From assembly GCA_030916575.1 (NCBI GenBank), contig JAUPWJ010000007.1, forward strand, positions 1 through 16,820: 16,820 nt of DNA. Reading direction: 5' to 3'. Below the pieces are notes generated by a model. That model was not told the DNA's origin. It saw only the letters and a program-made list of their open reading frames with translations, and ran no database searches. Origin of the DNA: Patescibacteria group bacterium. GTDB taxonomy: Bacteria; Patescibacteriota; Minisyncoccia; Phycocordibacterales; UBA9973. Shown here in pieces: positions 7,852 to 16,284 of this stretch. Position 1 is the first letter of the stretch, and each line of letters begins with the position of its first letter. The position numbers and the translations under genes were made by a program.

Positions 7852-10800
7852 ATGGAAAAAATCTTAAAAAATGGAATAGTTGTACTGACTTTATCTAGTT
7901 TGATTTTTTCTCCATTTTTAAATTTAATTCCAAAAGCAAATGCTCAAACTTATAACACAGCTGGAGCGTATGACACAAATGCTAGAGGGGTAACAGGATA
8001 TATAAGTAGTCTAGCTCCTGCTCTTACTCAACTTCCATTGTGTAAGGGGAAACTTCAAGCTGGTTTAAAAAATTTATTTAAAAAACCTTCTATGTCTGGG
8101 GCAGGTGCTGATTCTGATATCGACAACAACCCTCCTGATGATGAAGGCACAGGCTCTGCAGGAGGTGCTGGAGGTTCTACTAATGACGGCGGTGAAGGCC
8201 TCATGACTGACGACTCTGAAGTGGCTGGAGGAGATGAGGAACTTACTCTGGGAGAAAATTTAAATGGAGATACATACATAGCTGATAGCGAAGCAAACAG
8301 CGTCGCCACTTACGACAAGATAGCAAATAGTAAATTAGACACCCTAACCAAAGACGGTAAGATAACTAAAGAAAAAGTTTCTTCACTGGAAAGTAATGAT
8401 ACTTGCTTAAAAAGCATCGGGAGAATGGTTATAAAAATGCTTTTACAAAAAATTACTATCAGCACCGTAGCTTGGATACAAAACGGTTTTGATGGTAACC
8501 CTGCATTTATAGAAAATCCAGGAGTGTTTTTCGGAGATATAGCAAAAACAGAAATACTACAATTTGGTATAGAGATAAACGACCCGATATTATTTCCATA
8601 CGGAAGAAATTTTATTTTAAATAAAGCAATGAGTTATAACAGCACTTTTCAAGAAAATGCTCAATACTCTTTAGATAAATTAATAAAAGATACTACTCCT
8701 GAATACTCAGCGCAAGGATTTAACGAAGATTTTAGCCAAGGGGGCTGGAGTGCTTGGACTAAAATGACATCTGTCCCAGGAAACAATGCTTTAGGTTTCC
8801 AAATTATAGCTGGTAAGGAATTAGATAATAGAATAAGTAGCACTATAGGACAAATTCAAGAAGAGTTAAAACAGGCGGAAGGATATTTGGGAGACAAAAG
8901 ATGCGTAGAGCCAGTTGGAGTAACTAAAGCAGAACACCAAGCTGCATTAGCTTTAAACAAACATGTTTATATAAATCCAATACCTGGGGGTGATACTGGA
9001 TCTACTGGAGGGCAATCAGGTTCTTACACAGCAAGTGGAGCCTACGGCACAACAGGAGAATATCATGATTCTGGAGGAGATTATTATATAGAAGGAGCAT
9101 GTAGAAGATGGGAATACGTAACCCCAGGACAAATGATAGCTACTGCTGCTACAAAATTAGTAAACTACCCAGATAATAATTTATTAAAAGCAGAAGATTT
9201 AAATGACGCAGTCGCATCTATTATTGATGCCTTGCTTGCTAGATTCTCTTCTGACTTAATGCAAAAAGGATTTGCTAAGCTTTCAAACGATGGTGCTGAT
9301 GGAACTTTGATAATAAATTCAGATGAATATGGAAGTAATTACATAGATACTCAAGTTGAAACTGACTTCTCCAGTTCTTCTATGACAAATTGGTTACGTA
9401 AAAATAATAATTTCAACATTCGTTACGATTTAACTCAAGCATTTATAGACACACAGAGAACTTATGCGGATAAATTAAAAGAATACAATATAGAATTAGA
9501 AAAACTTATCAGAAACGTTTACCAGCTAGACTACTGTATCCCAGGACCTGCTCCAGATTGGAAACAAAGAGCTTATGAAAACTTAACAAATGTTTCTAAA
9601 TCAATACCAAACACAGCAGGAGGTCAGGTTGATGTAATCAAGGGACTTTTCACAATGCTAAAAGGTATCACTATCGGTGTTAGCTTTATTGTGAAAGCTG
9701 ATTTCAACATTGGTTACATATCAGAAGGAGTATTAACAATGCTCGGACAAGGTTTACCGGAAGAAATTATGACTAGATATTTTTACACAACCATACTAAT
9801 AAATCACACTGGTATGCGTGCAGCTCCTAGCTCACAAATCGGATCAAGGGGTGATGTAGTAAACATAATGAGTGAAATAATTGAAGGATATGATAAGGCA
9901 ATTAAAAAGACATTCAATAGAGATGTGATGCCAGACGTAACAGGACTTGCTGCTTCTGAATACCGTAAGGTAAAGGGTTATATACAAATAAGAGAAAATA
10001 ATTTAAATGAAATAGCTATAGTAAACAGTGTGGTATCTAGGCTGAATGCCTTAAGGGAAGAATATGGTCAACTTACTCAAACACAAATTGAAGAATTGGG
10101 TCCTAGCTCTCCTGTAATACAAAAATTTGCTAGAATATCTGCAAACTTAGTGGACGGAGATGATATAGCTGATATTGTTAGGCTCATTGGTCAGACAAAA
10201 GATACTACAGAGTACATTTTCAAAGATTTACTTTCTGGAGAAAACGGTTGTGAGTGCCAAGTAGCAGCAAATACAACACTTGAAGCAGACACAGACAGAA
10301 TGTCTTACCCGAAAAATTTATTCGTCCCTCTTCCTGGAAGAAATTACGCAATAACTGGTGTGCAGTGTATTAATGACGAGGATGATGATACTTTCATTGA
10401 TATAGTTCCTTATGAATCAAATGACTGCCTAGCGCCTCTTCAGGGACCGGGAGGAGACGGAGATAATCCGGGTGGAGGAGGTGAAGGATCTCCTTTACCT
10501 TCGGGTTGTCAAGAAGCAAATGAAGAACAAAATCCATACGACCCAAATGAAGATGGGATAGATATAGAGTGCCCAGAAGGAGAAGTGTCAATTCCTAATT
10601 CAGATGGAGTAGGAGTGTGTACTGATATAGATTCTTTGGGTAATGAAATTGATGGTGATGTGACAGATATAACTGCAGCCATACAAAAAGCGGAGGATGA
10701 AGCCGAAGAAGCAGACTTAGACGGCAAGATTAAACAAATGATTCAGCAGTTCAAAAATTCCAGCTTAGCAAGATGTGAAGTAAATTTTGAAACAGTTGTA

Positions 10801-11277
10801 GGAACTGAGTACGATGAATTTAAAGCTAAGGAAGATGCATACAAAAACAATAATAAAGGTTTTCTAACTTTTGGTTACTACGGTCAACTTGAGAATTATA
10901 ATCCCTACGGATTAGAACTCAGGGCATTTCCTGGTGAAGCAAAAGAAAATCAAAAAGTAAAAATCCCTTACGGTGTTTTAAACCAAAATCAACAATGTGC
11001 ATTAGTTAAATTCGGACCAACTGTACAAAATGGAATACTCAGATCACTAAAATCACAATTTAAGGAATGTAAAAAAAGTGATGTTGAAGTAGGAGAATGT
11101 TACAAAGCTGTGTGGGTAAACGCGGCTGTAGCAATGTATAGAGCTTGCGAAGCAGATATAGATGTAGAAGTAATGTGTAAAGAACTTCGGGCTGGAAATT
11201 TTACCGGCAACGGGCCACCTACTGGAGCTCTGTATGACTCCGTACGTCGTTTTGAAAAAATCATGGGGTTATTTTAG
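7852..11277 (+). CDS. Large exported protein of a type IV secretion-like envelope cluster, unknown function
   Basis: A 1141-residue protein. The signal peptide is 1-31, with likely cleavage after KANA. A Gly/Asp/Ser-rich stretch (about 80-140) leads to a conserved-looking core with WIQNGFDGNPAF at 208-219, preceded by a hydrophobic helix (about 190-207). Further on is YCIPGPAPDWKQRAY (about 561-575) and hydrophobic segments near 600-650. The last third carries a Gly-rich linker (about 865-880) and many cysteines, so disulphides are likely. I associate the NGF-x-GNPAF core and the C-I-P-G-P-x-P-x-W motif with large exported CPR proteins beside VirB6-like genes, but I know no assigned function. 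It ends with the window's only TAG stop, 6 bases before the next ATG. A structural or assembly role in the envelope machine is inference. Confidence 0.8.
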   Translation: MEKILKNGIVVLTLSSLIFSPFLNLIPKANAQTYNTAGAYDTNARGVTGYISSLAPALTQLPLCKGKLQAGLKNLFKKPSMSGAGADSDIDNNPPDDEGTGSAGGAGGSTNDGGEGLMTDDSEVAGGDEELTLGENLNGDTYIADSEANSVATYDKIANSKLDTLTKDGKITKEKVSSLESNDTCLKSIGRMVIKMLLQKITISTVAWIQNGFDGNPAFIENPGVFFGDIAKTEILQFGIEINDPILFPYGRNFILNKAMSYNSTFQENAQYSLDKLIKDTTPEYSAQGFNEDFSQGGWSAWTKMTSVPGNNALGFQIIAGKELDNRISSTIGQIQEELKQAEGYLGDKRCVEPVGVTKAEHQAALALNKHVYINPIPGGDTGSTGGQSGSYTASGAYGTTGEYHDSGGDYYIEGACRRWEYVTPGQMIATAATKLVNYPDNNLLKAEDLNDAVASIIDALLARFSSDLMQKGFAKLSNDGADGTLIINSDEYGSNYIDTQVETDFSSSSMTNWLRKNNNFNIRYDLTQAFIDTQRTYADKLKEYNIELEKLIRNVYQLDYCIPGPAPDWKQRAYENLTNVSKSIPNTAGGQVDVIKGLFTMLKGITIGVSFIVKADFNIGYISEGVLTMLGQGLPEEIMTRYFYTTILINHTGMRAAPSSQIGSRGDVVNIMSEIIEGYDKAIKKTFNRDVMPDVTGLAASEYRKVKGYIQIRENNLNEIAIVNSVVSRLNALREEYGQLTQTQIEELGPSSPVIQKFARISANLVDGDDIADIVRLIGQTKDTTEYIFKDLLSGENGCECQVAANTTLEADTDRMSYPKNLFVPLPGRNYAITGVQCINDEDDDTFIDIVPYESNDCLAPLQGPGGDGDNPGGGGEGSPLPSGCQEANEEQNPYDPNEDGIDIECPEGEVSIPNSDGVGVCTDIDSLGNEIDGDVTDITAAIQKAEDEAEEADLDGKIKQMIQQFKNSSLARCEVNFETVVGTEYDEFKAKEDAYKNNNKGFLTFGYYGQLENYNPYGLELRAFPGEAKENQKVKIPYGVLNQNQQCALVKFGPTVQNGILRSLKSQFKECKKSDVEVGECYKAVWVNAAVAMYRACEADIDVEVMCKELRAGNFTGNGPPTGALYDSVRRFEKIMGLF

Positions 11278-11283
11278 TAAAAA

Positions 11284-13581
11284 ATGAAAAAATATATCTT
11301 ACAAATCTTTATACTCGCAATGTTTTTGATACCAGTCGTATCAAATGCTCTTCCTATTAACACTTATGAGGCTGAAGATGTATTAGACACAACAGCCACA
11401 ATTTCAGGAGCAGCGGGAGGAGGAGCAGAGGTAAGTTATTTTAGATATTCCACAATGTCTAAACCTCCTATTTTCTGTAATGAAATTTATGGAAACAATA
11501 TGAAATATACTGAGGACTTAAAAGGTTCTGGAATAGTATACTACTATTTGAAAGACTTAACCCCTGAAACAACTTACTACTATTGTTTAATGGCTTCAAA
11601 TAAAGATGAAATAGATGGTGGCCCTGTACGCAGTTTTAAAACTCTTCCTTGTCAAAAATGTCCACCAACTATAATTACAAAACCGGCAATTGTTTTGACT
11701 AAAATATCTGCAGACCTAAAAGGTGAATATGCTTCCTCTAAAGCAGTGACGACTTATTTTGAGTATAAAAAAGATACAGAGGGTGCTTGGACGAAAACCG
11801 AAGAAGAAGCACACTTGGCAAAAACTTATGGGAAAATACATTTTCTTTTAGAAGATTTAACCCCAGGGACAATATACGAATTTCGGGCCGTAGCTAGGAC
11901 AGAAGACCCCACAGAAACATTCTATGCGAAAGATATTTTAAAATTTCAAACTCCTAAAAATAATGAAGTGGAAGATGATGTAGTGGACTGGACTTACACG
12001 GAAGGGGAAGATATACCAATTGATGATTCACCACTAGATCTAACATGTGCATCGCTTGGCATGACGGGAGTATTTCCAGATTGTGAAATAAATTCTACTT
12101 GCGAATCATTGGGATTAACTGGAACATATCCTTTATGTGAATATCCAGTTCTAACTTGTGAAGAAATTGGAATGATTGGAGAACAACCAAATTGTACTTT
12201 TCCACCTGTTCTTTGTGAGCAACTGGGAATGATAGGAGAACCGGGGGAGTGTACTTATCCACCTATTCCTTGTGAGCAATTGGGAATGATAGGAGAACCG
12301 GGGGCTTGTACTTTTCCACCTGTTCCTTGTGAGCAATTGGGAATGATAGGAGAACCGGGGGCTTGTACTTTTCCACCCACAACTTGTGAATCATTAGGAT
12401 TAACTGGAACATACCCGCAATGTAATTATTCAGGCATTAATTGTGAACAAATGGGAATGACTGGAACATATCCGCAATGTACTCCTACTCCACCTACTTG
12501 TGCATCACTTGGAATGACTGGAACATATCCGCAATGTGCGATGATACCCCCTACATGTGTACAATTGGGAATGACAGGAACATATCCACAATGTACTCCG
12601 ACTCCTCCTACATGTGCATCGCTTGGTATGACAGGAACATATCCAGCGTGTACAATGACTCCACCCACTTGTGCTCAGCTGGGAATGAATGGAACTTATC
12701 CTGCTTGTACTTTTACCAATAATACTGGTAGTAATGGAGGAGACCTAGATGGAGATGACATACCGAATATCATAGACACTGATACAGATGGAGATGATAT
12801 ACCGAACACTACAGATACAGATGACGACGGTGATGGGATACTAGACATAAATGATTTTACTCCGACAGGTATTGGAACAATTACAGACTACAGTGGTAAC
12901 GGTATACCAAATATCTCAGATTGGGATATAGATGGTGATGGTATGGTAAATGTCTTAGACACTGACATAGACGGTGATGGTATTTTAAATACAACAGACA
13001 CAGATGATGATAATGATGGGTCAATAGATATTTTTGATAACTCACCGAAAGGAATTGGTAATTTAAATGATTATGACGGAGATGGAATAGCAAATAACTT
13101 TGACTCCACTCCACAAGGAGGAATAGTAAGAGGCACTAACACCAATACAGGCATAGGCAATGGAAGTGGTAATAATGGAACGACATCAAATATGGGAGAC
13201 ATCGTCGTCCCACCAAATGATGCTATCGTTCGTTACCACGAAGGTGTTGAGACAGTCTTCATAAGACAAATAAAAAGAAATACAGTCTTGCAACAAAAAT
13301 ACGGCCACAAAGAAGGGGCGGATTTGCAAGCATTTGCAAATTATTTAGCACACTTCTTTGGAAAGAATTACGGTTATGTAGCAAAAAATAGAAAGGAAGT
13401 GCGTGTAAGGTATGCGGATGTGGCAGCATATGAACTTCGAGAGATAGGAGGAGCGACTATTGTGTATGAATCGTATCTAAATAAAACGACTGGAAACTTT
13501 GAAATTACAGGAATCAGAAAATTAAATTCTATCTTCAAACTTATTTTCAAGTATGAATATTATTTTTTGAAGAAAAGATAA
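11284..13581 (+). CDS. Modular surface protein: Fn3-like domains, 12 Cys repeats, TSP3 repeats
   Basis: A 765-residue exported protein. The signal peptide is 1-22 (cleavage after SNA). Two fibronectin-III-like domains span about 25-120 and 127-222, each with the LTPxTxYxxxxxA signature before the last strand. Residues 254-475 hold twelve C-x11-C repeats of period 19. About 487-610 hold eight calcium-type loops of the DxDGDGxxNxxD form. A Gly/Asn/Thr linker leads to a C-terminal domain (about 639-765) starting NDAIVRYHEGVETVF, which looks like a conserved fold but is unknown to me. The layout suggests a long, calcium- and disulphide-stabilised stalk carrying domains away from the cell, perhaps an adhesin or part of a pilus-like structure; that role is inference. 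The ATG lies 6 bases after the previous stop with no clear promoter of its own, so it is probably co-transcribed with the 7852 gene. Confidence 0.82.
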   Translation: MKKYILQIFILAMFLIPVVSNALPINTYEAEDVLDTTATISGAAGGGAEVSYFRYSTMSKPPIFCNEIYGNNMKYTEDLKGSGIVYYYLKDLTPETTYYYCLMASNKDEIDGGPVRSFKTLPCQKCPPTIITKPAIVLTKISADLKGEYASSKAVTTYFEYKKDTEGAWTKTEEEAHLAKTYGKIHFLLEDLTPGTIYEFRAVARTEDPTETFYAKDILKFQTPKNNEVEDDVVDWTYTEGEDIPIDDSPLDLTCASLGMTGVFPDCEINSTCESLGLTGTYPLCEYPVLTCEEIGMIGEQPNCTFPPVLCEQLGMIGEPGECTYPPIPCEQLGMIGEPGACTFPPVPCEQLGMIGEPGACTFPPTTCESLGLTGTYPQCNYSGINCEQMGMTGTYPQCTPTPPTCASLGMTGTYPQCAMIPPTCVQLGMTGTYPQCTPTPPTCASLGMTGTYPACTMTPPTCAQLGMNGTYPACTFTNNTGSNGGDLDGDDIPNIIDTDTDGDDIPNTTDTDDDGDGILDINDFTPTGIGTITDYSGNGIPNISDWDIDGDGMVNVLDTDIDGDGILNTTDTDDDNDGSIDIFDNSPKGIGNLNDYDGDGIANNFDSTPQGGIVRGTNTNTGIGNGSGNNGTTSNMGDIVVPPNDAIVRYHEGVETVFIRQIKRNTVLQQKYGHKEGADLQAFANYLAHFFGKNYGYVAKNRKEVRVRYADVAAYELREIGGATIVYESYLNKTTGNFEITGIRKLNSIFKLIFKYEYYFLKKR
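12043..12708 (+). repeat. Twelve tandem 57-bp units coding a 19-residue C-x11-C repeat
   Basis: Each unit follows [T/P/L/N]-C-x-x-[LIM]-G-[ML]-x-G-x-x-[PG]-x-C plus a linker usually of five residues (often T-x-P-P). The first unit has a one-residue shorter linker. Cys pairs start at C255 and end at C475 of the surface protein. Units 5 and 6 share 53 identical bases (12268-12320 and 12325-12377) and unit 4 is close to them, which indicates recent duplication. Units 7-12 form a second subfamily with GTYP in place of GEPG. Confidence 0.93.
12739..13122 (+). repeat. Eight TSP3-like calcium-binding loops
   Basis: Acidic loops of the form D-x-D-G-D-x-[IM]-x-N-x-x-D are arranged in two sets, each ending with a divergent unit (NDFTPTGIG and DNSPKGIG). 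They code for a probable calcium-stabilised rod between the Cys repeats and the C-terminal domain of the surface protein. Confidence 0.85.
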
Positions 13582-13589
13582 AGGATTTC

Positions 13590-13623
13590 TGTTAGAATAG
13601 GTAGAGTATTTCGTTTGTATAAA
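13590..13623 (+). promoter_or_regulatory. Two candidate -10 boxes before the VirB6-like gene
   Basis: The 48-base gap holds TGT TAGAAT (extended -10, 13590-13598), which predicts a leader of about 25 bases. It also holds TATAAA (13618-13623), which ends exactly 6 bases before the ATG at 13630 and would give a leaderless mRNA. Either or both may be used. The sequence TAAAAAATAAATG around the ATG is the same as at the 7852 start. Confidence 0.42.
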
Positions 13624-13629
13624 AAATAA

Positions 13630-15726
13630 ATGCAAAAAGTATTTTCTAAAATTTTAATATTAATGATAATGGTAAGTATTTTCTTAGCACCCGTAAGTGT
13701 TATATTTAGTACTAAAAATTTAGCGCTTAGAACTCAAATAAATAATGTAATTGCTCAAGAAATATACGGAGGAGAAAATGATACCCTAGAAGAAGGACTG
13801 CCACCGAACTGGGACTTTCAGTGCAAGTTCGTAACTGGCCTAGCTGAAGCAATAATTAACGGTAATGCTTTTACACGAGTAGGTTGGCTTCCGAAAGTAA
13901 ATTTCGGAGGTGGGTTAGGGGGATGTATTGCTGAAGGACTTTACTACCTATGGGTAGCGACTGCTTTCGTCGCCAGACTAGCTGGAGGATTCCTTGACTA
14001 TTTCGTTCATTACTCTATTGATGACAAATCTTTCACTAATACTTTCGTCACAAGCGGTTGGAGAACAGTAAGAGATATTACAAATGTCTTCTTTATTGTC
14101 GCACTTTTATATGTGGCTTTAAAAACAATTCTTAGCCTAGGAGGAAGCGATAGTAAAAAAATGGTAGCAAAGATTATTGTGGTGGCACTACTTATAAACT
14201 TCAGTCTTTTTACAACTCGCGTAGTTATAGATACTTCCAATATAATTGCAAAAATATTTTACAATAGTATAACTCCTATAAATAAAAACGGTGGGCCAGC
14301 ACTTCAAACAAGTGGTGAAAAATCTATCTCAGTAGGAATGGTTGCAAAATATAATCCCCACAAAATTGTTGGCATGGATACTTACAAATTAAACGGAGGT
14401 GTTGGTTTGTTTATATTTGTCACATTAATACTAATGGCATTAACTTTATATACAGCGTATATATTTATCGTCGTTGCTATTGTATTTGTAAGTAGGGTGG
14501 TGGCGCTTTGGCTAGCCATGATTTTCTCCCCAATTGCTTTCGTATCTCATACAGTGAACTTTAATATTCCAGGCTTTGGTTGGGATGATTGGTTTAAAGA
14601 ATTAATGAAAAATGCATTTCTGGCTCCTATATTTGTATTTTTCCTTTACTTAATTGTCTTATTTCTTGATAAAGTTCAAACCTTGGCTTACGACGACACA
14701 TCTACAGTGCTGAGCACAATGATGGCTTCTATTATACCTTTTACTATTCTTTACATTTTACTAACAAAAGCAAAAGATATAGCGATATCAATGTCTGGTG
14801 AAATAGGCAAAGGCATGACATCTGCTGTAAAATTGATTGGGGGAGTGGCAGGAGGAGCAGCGCTTGGAATGGCGGCATTTGGAGGAAGGGCGGTGTTTGG
14901 ACAAATAGGAAGTGCTATTGCAAATAATTCAAAAATGAAATCTTGGGCTGCAAAAAGCAAGATTGGAAGTGCTTTTCAAAAAGGTGCTATGAAAATGGAG
15001 TCTGGGAGCTTTGACTTACGACAAGTAAAAATAGCAGGTAAAGGACTAGGCTCACTTACTGGTATGGACTTAGGTGATGGAAAGAAAGGTGGATTTAAGC
15101 AAGCAAGAGAAGACAGAGTAAAGAGACGACAACACAGAGCGGAGGAGTTAAAAGTAGGAGAAGATGAAGAATTAAATCAAAATGTTAGAAGGGCAGAGGT
15201 TGCTATTGCTGAAGCAAAAGCTGCTGCAGCTCCTAGGTTACTACAATTGAATGAGGGTGAATTAGATCAAAATGGACACCCAGTAAATGGTATCGCAGGA
15301 CAAGGACTAGGTCAACTCGAAAGAGAAGCTACAAGAACAGAGCGCGTACTATCTGATGCAGAAAGAAACTTAAAAGATGTTATAGCACAATTTGGTGCTA
15401 CAAGTCAGGCAGCAAATACAGCAAGAACTAGACAAGCTATAGCTATCGCAGGACGAGACACAGCAAGAACAAATGTAAATGACCGACAAGCCTTAATTAG
15501 AGCAATCGGAGCTAATACCCATCATGCACAAGTAGATCTACAAATGGCCCAAAATGCTGTTATTGCAGAAGACAGAACTAGGTTAAATCATTTTGCTGAT
15601 AGAAATAACTCTGTAACAAGTAATGTCTTCACAGTCTTAACAGGTGGTTCATGGAAAGCAAACAGAGAAGCATCAAATAAGATAAGGGCAAGCGCAAAAC
15701 AAGAAAGTAGTACTGCTCACCATTAA
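13630..15726 (+). CDS. VirB6/TrbL-like polytopic membrane protein with helical C-terminal tail
   Basis: A 698-residue protein. An N-terminal hydrophobic segment (8-28) may be a signal peptide or first membrane helix, since NNVIAQE follows at about 38-44. Further membrane segments lie near 104-128, 147-170, 178-205, two within 257-310, 325-350 and 360-385. A Gly/Ala-rich hydrophobic stretch follows at about 396-430. The segment RVVALWLAMIFSPIAF (289-304) and the overall topology recall VirB6/TrbL inner-membrane channel proteins of type IV secretion systems. From about 450 the protein is soluble, charged and strongly helical (Ala, Arg, Gln, Glu rich), probably a cytoplasmic coiled coil, which is not typical of classical VirB6. 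The link to secretion or conjugation is inference from topology and motif; no VirB4-type ATPase is visible in this window. An in-frame TAA just before the ATG fixes the start. Confidence 0.72.
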   Translation: MQKVFSKILILMIMVSIFLAPVSVIFSTKNLALRTQINNVIAQEIYGGENDTLEEGLPPNWDFQCKFVTGLAEAIINGNAFTRVGWLPKVNFGGGLGGCIAEGLYYLWVATAFVARLAGGFLDYFVHYSIDDKSFTNTFVTSGWRTVRDITNVFFIVALLYVALKTILSLGGSDSKKMVAKIIVVALLINFSLFTTRVVIDTSNIIAKIFYNSITPINKNGGPALQTSGEKSISVGMVAKYNPHKIVGMDTYKLNGGVGLFIFVTLILMALTLYTAYIFIVVAIVFVSRVVALWLAMIFSPIAFVSHTVNFNIPGFGWDDWFKELMKNAFLAPIFVFFLYLIVLFLDKVQTLAYDDTSTVLSTMMASIIPFTILYILLTKAKDIAISMSGEIGKGMTSAVKLIGGVAGGAALGMAAFGGRAVFGQIGSAIANNSKMKSWAAKSKIGSAFQKGAMKMESGSFDLRQVKIAGKGLGSLTGMDLGDGKKGGFKQAREDRVKRRQHRAEELKVGEDEELNQNVRRAEVAIAEAKAAAAPRLLQLNEGELDQNGHPVNGIAGQGLGQLEREATRTERVLSDAERNLKDVIAQFGATSQAANTARTRQAIAIAGRDTARTNVNDRQALIRAIGANTHHAQVDLQMAQNAVIAEDRTRLNHFADRNNSVTSNVFTVLTGGSWKANREASNKIRASAKQESSTAHH

Positions 15727-15736
15727 AATAAATTAT

Positions 15737-16258
15737 ATGAATGAAAAATTACAAAACTTAATAAAAGAAAATTTAATGTCGCTTCCCAAAGAAGCACAAG
15801 AAGTTATAAATACCTTTAACTGGATTGGGGTTTGTGAAGAAGTAGGTAAAGCTCACAAACTCTTAGACCCAGAAATTGAAAATTTACAGACTGAAACAGC
15901 ATTAGTCCTAATAGGACTAGAAGAGCTACGTATGTACCCCTTAAATATTGAAACGGAAGTTGAAATAACTAGAGAAGATGCTGAGAATATAAGTAAGGAG
16001 GTCACAGAAAAAATATTCAAACCTGTTGCTGAACAAATTACTGATAAAATAAAATCAAAAGTTAAAGACGGCGGACAAAAGTGGAATCAAAATATAGATT
16101 TCATTGTTTCTGGAGGAGACTATTCAGCTTTTATTGATAGAAGAGAGCCAATCAAGACTGAAGAGAATAGTGATGACAAAAATAAAACAGTAAATCCAGT
16201 GAAGAAAATGGACGACTTTAAAAAAGTAGAGGATTTAAAAAGTAAATTCACGATATAA
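15737..16258 (+). CDS. Small soluble protein, paralogue of the next gene, unknown function
   Basis: A 173-residue protein, mostly helical and acidic, with no signal peptide or membrane segment. Residues 17-97 align without gaps to residues 21-101 of the protein encoded from 16285. Shared positions include P17, E19, W29, E53-T54, L56, L58, G60-L61, Y67-P68, E72, A82 and F94-K95. The tail (about 140-173) is Lys/Asp/Asn-rich and looks disordered. The ATG lies 10 bases after the VirB6-like stop, with no Shine-Dalgarno motif; a TAAAAT at 15724-15729 is a weak promoter candidate but co-transcription is more likely. It may be a cytosolic partner of the membrane machine; this rests on position only. 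Confidence 0.78.
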   Translation: MNEKLQNLIKENLMSLPKEAQEVINTFNWIGVCEEVGKAHKLLDPEIENLQTETALVLIGLEELRMYPLNIETEVEITREDAENISKEVTEKIFKPVAEQITDKIKSKVKDGGQKWNQNIDFIVSGGDYSAFIDRREPIKTEENSDDKNKTVNPVKKMDDFKKVEDLKSKFTI

Positions 16259-16269
16259 AAGATTAATTG

Positions 16270-16278
16270 TGTTAAAAT
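16270..16278 (+). promoter_or_regulatory. Extended -10 promoter (TGT TAAAAT) for the 16285 gene, leaderless spacing
   Basis: TG, one base, then TAAAAT at 16273-16278, six bases before the ATG at 16285. The spacing is the same as at the 2256, 2603, 4552 and 6538 starts. Confidence 0.5.
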
Positions 16279-16284
16279 AAGATT

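Noticed and set aside
12268..12377. Near-identical direct repeats as a CRISPR array
   Set aside because: The 57-base units are in frame, continuous and without unique spacers; they encode a protein repeat.
13533..13572. Inverted repeat CTTCAAA / TTTGAAG near the end of the surface protein gene as a terminator
   Set aside because: The loop is 26 bases, the stem is weak and inside the coding region, and no T-tract follows.
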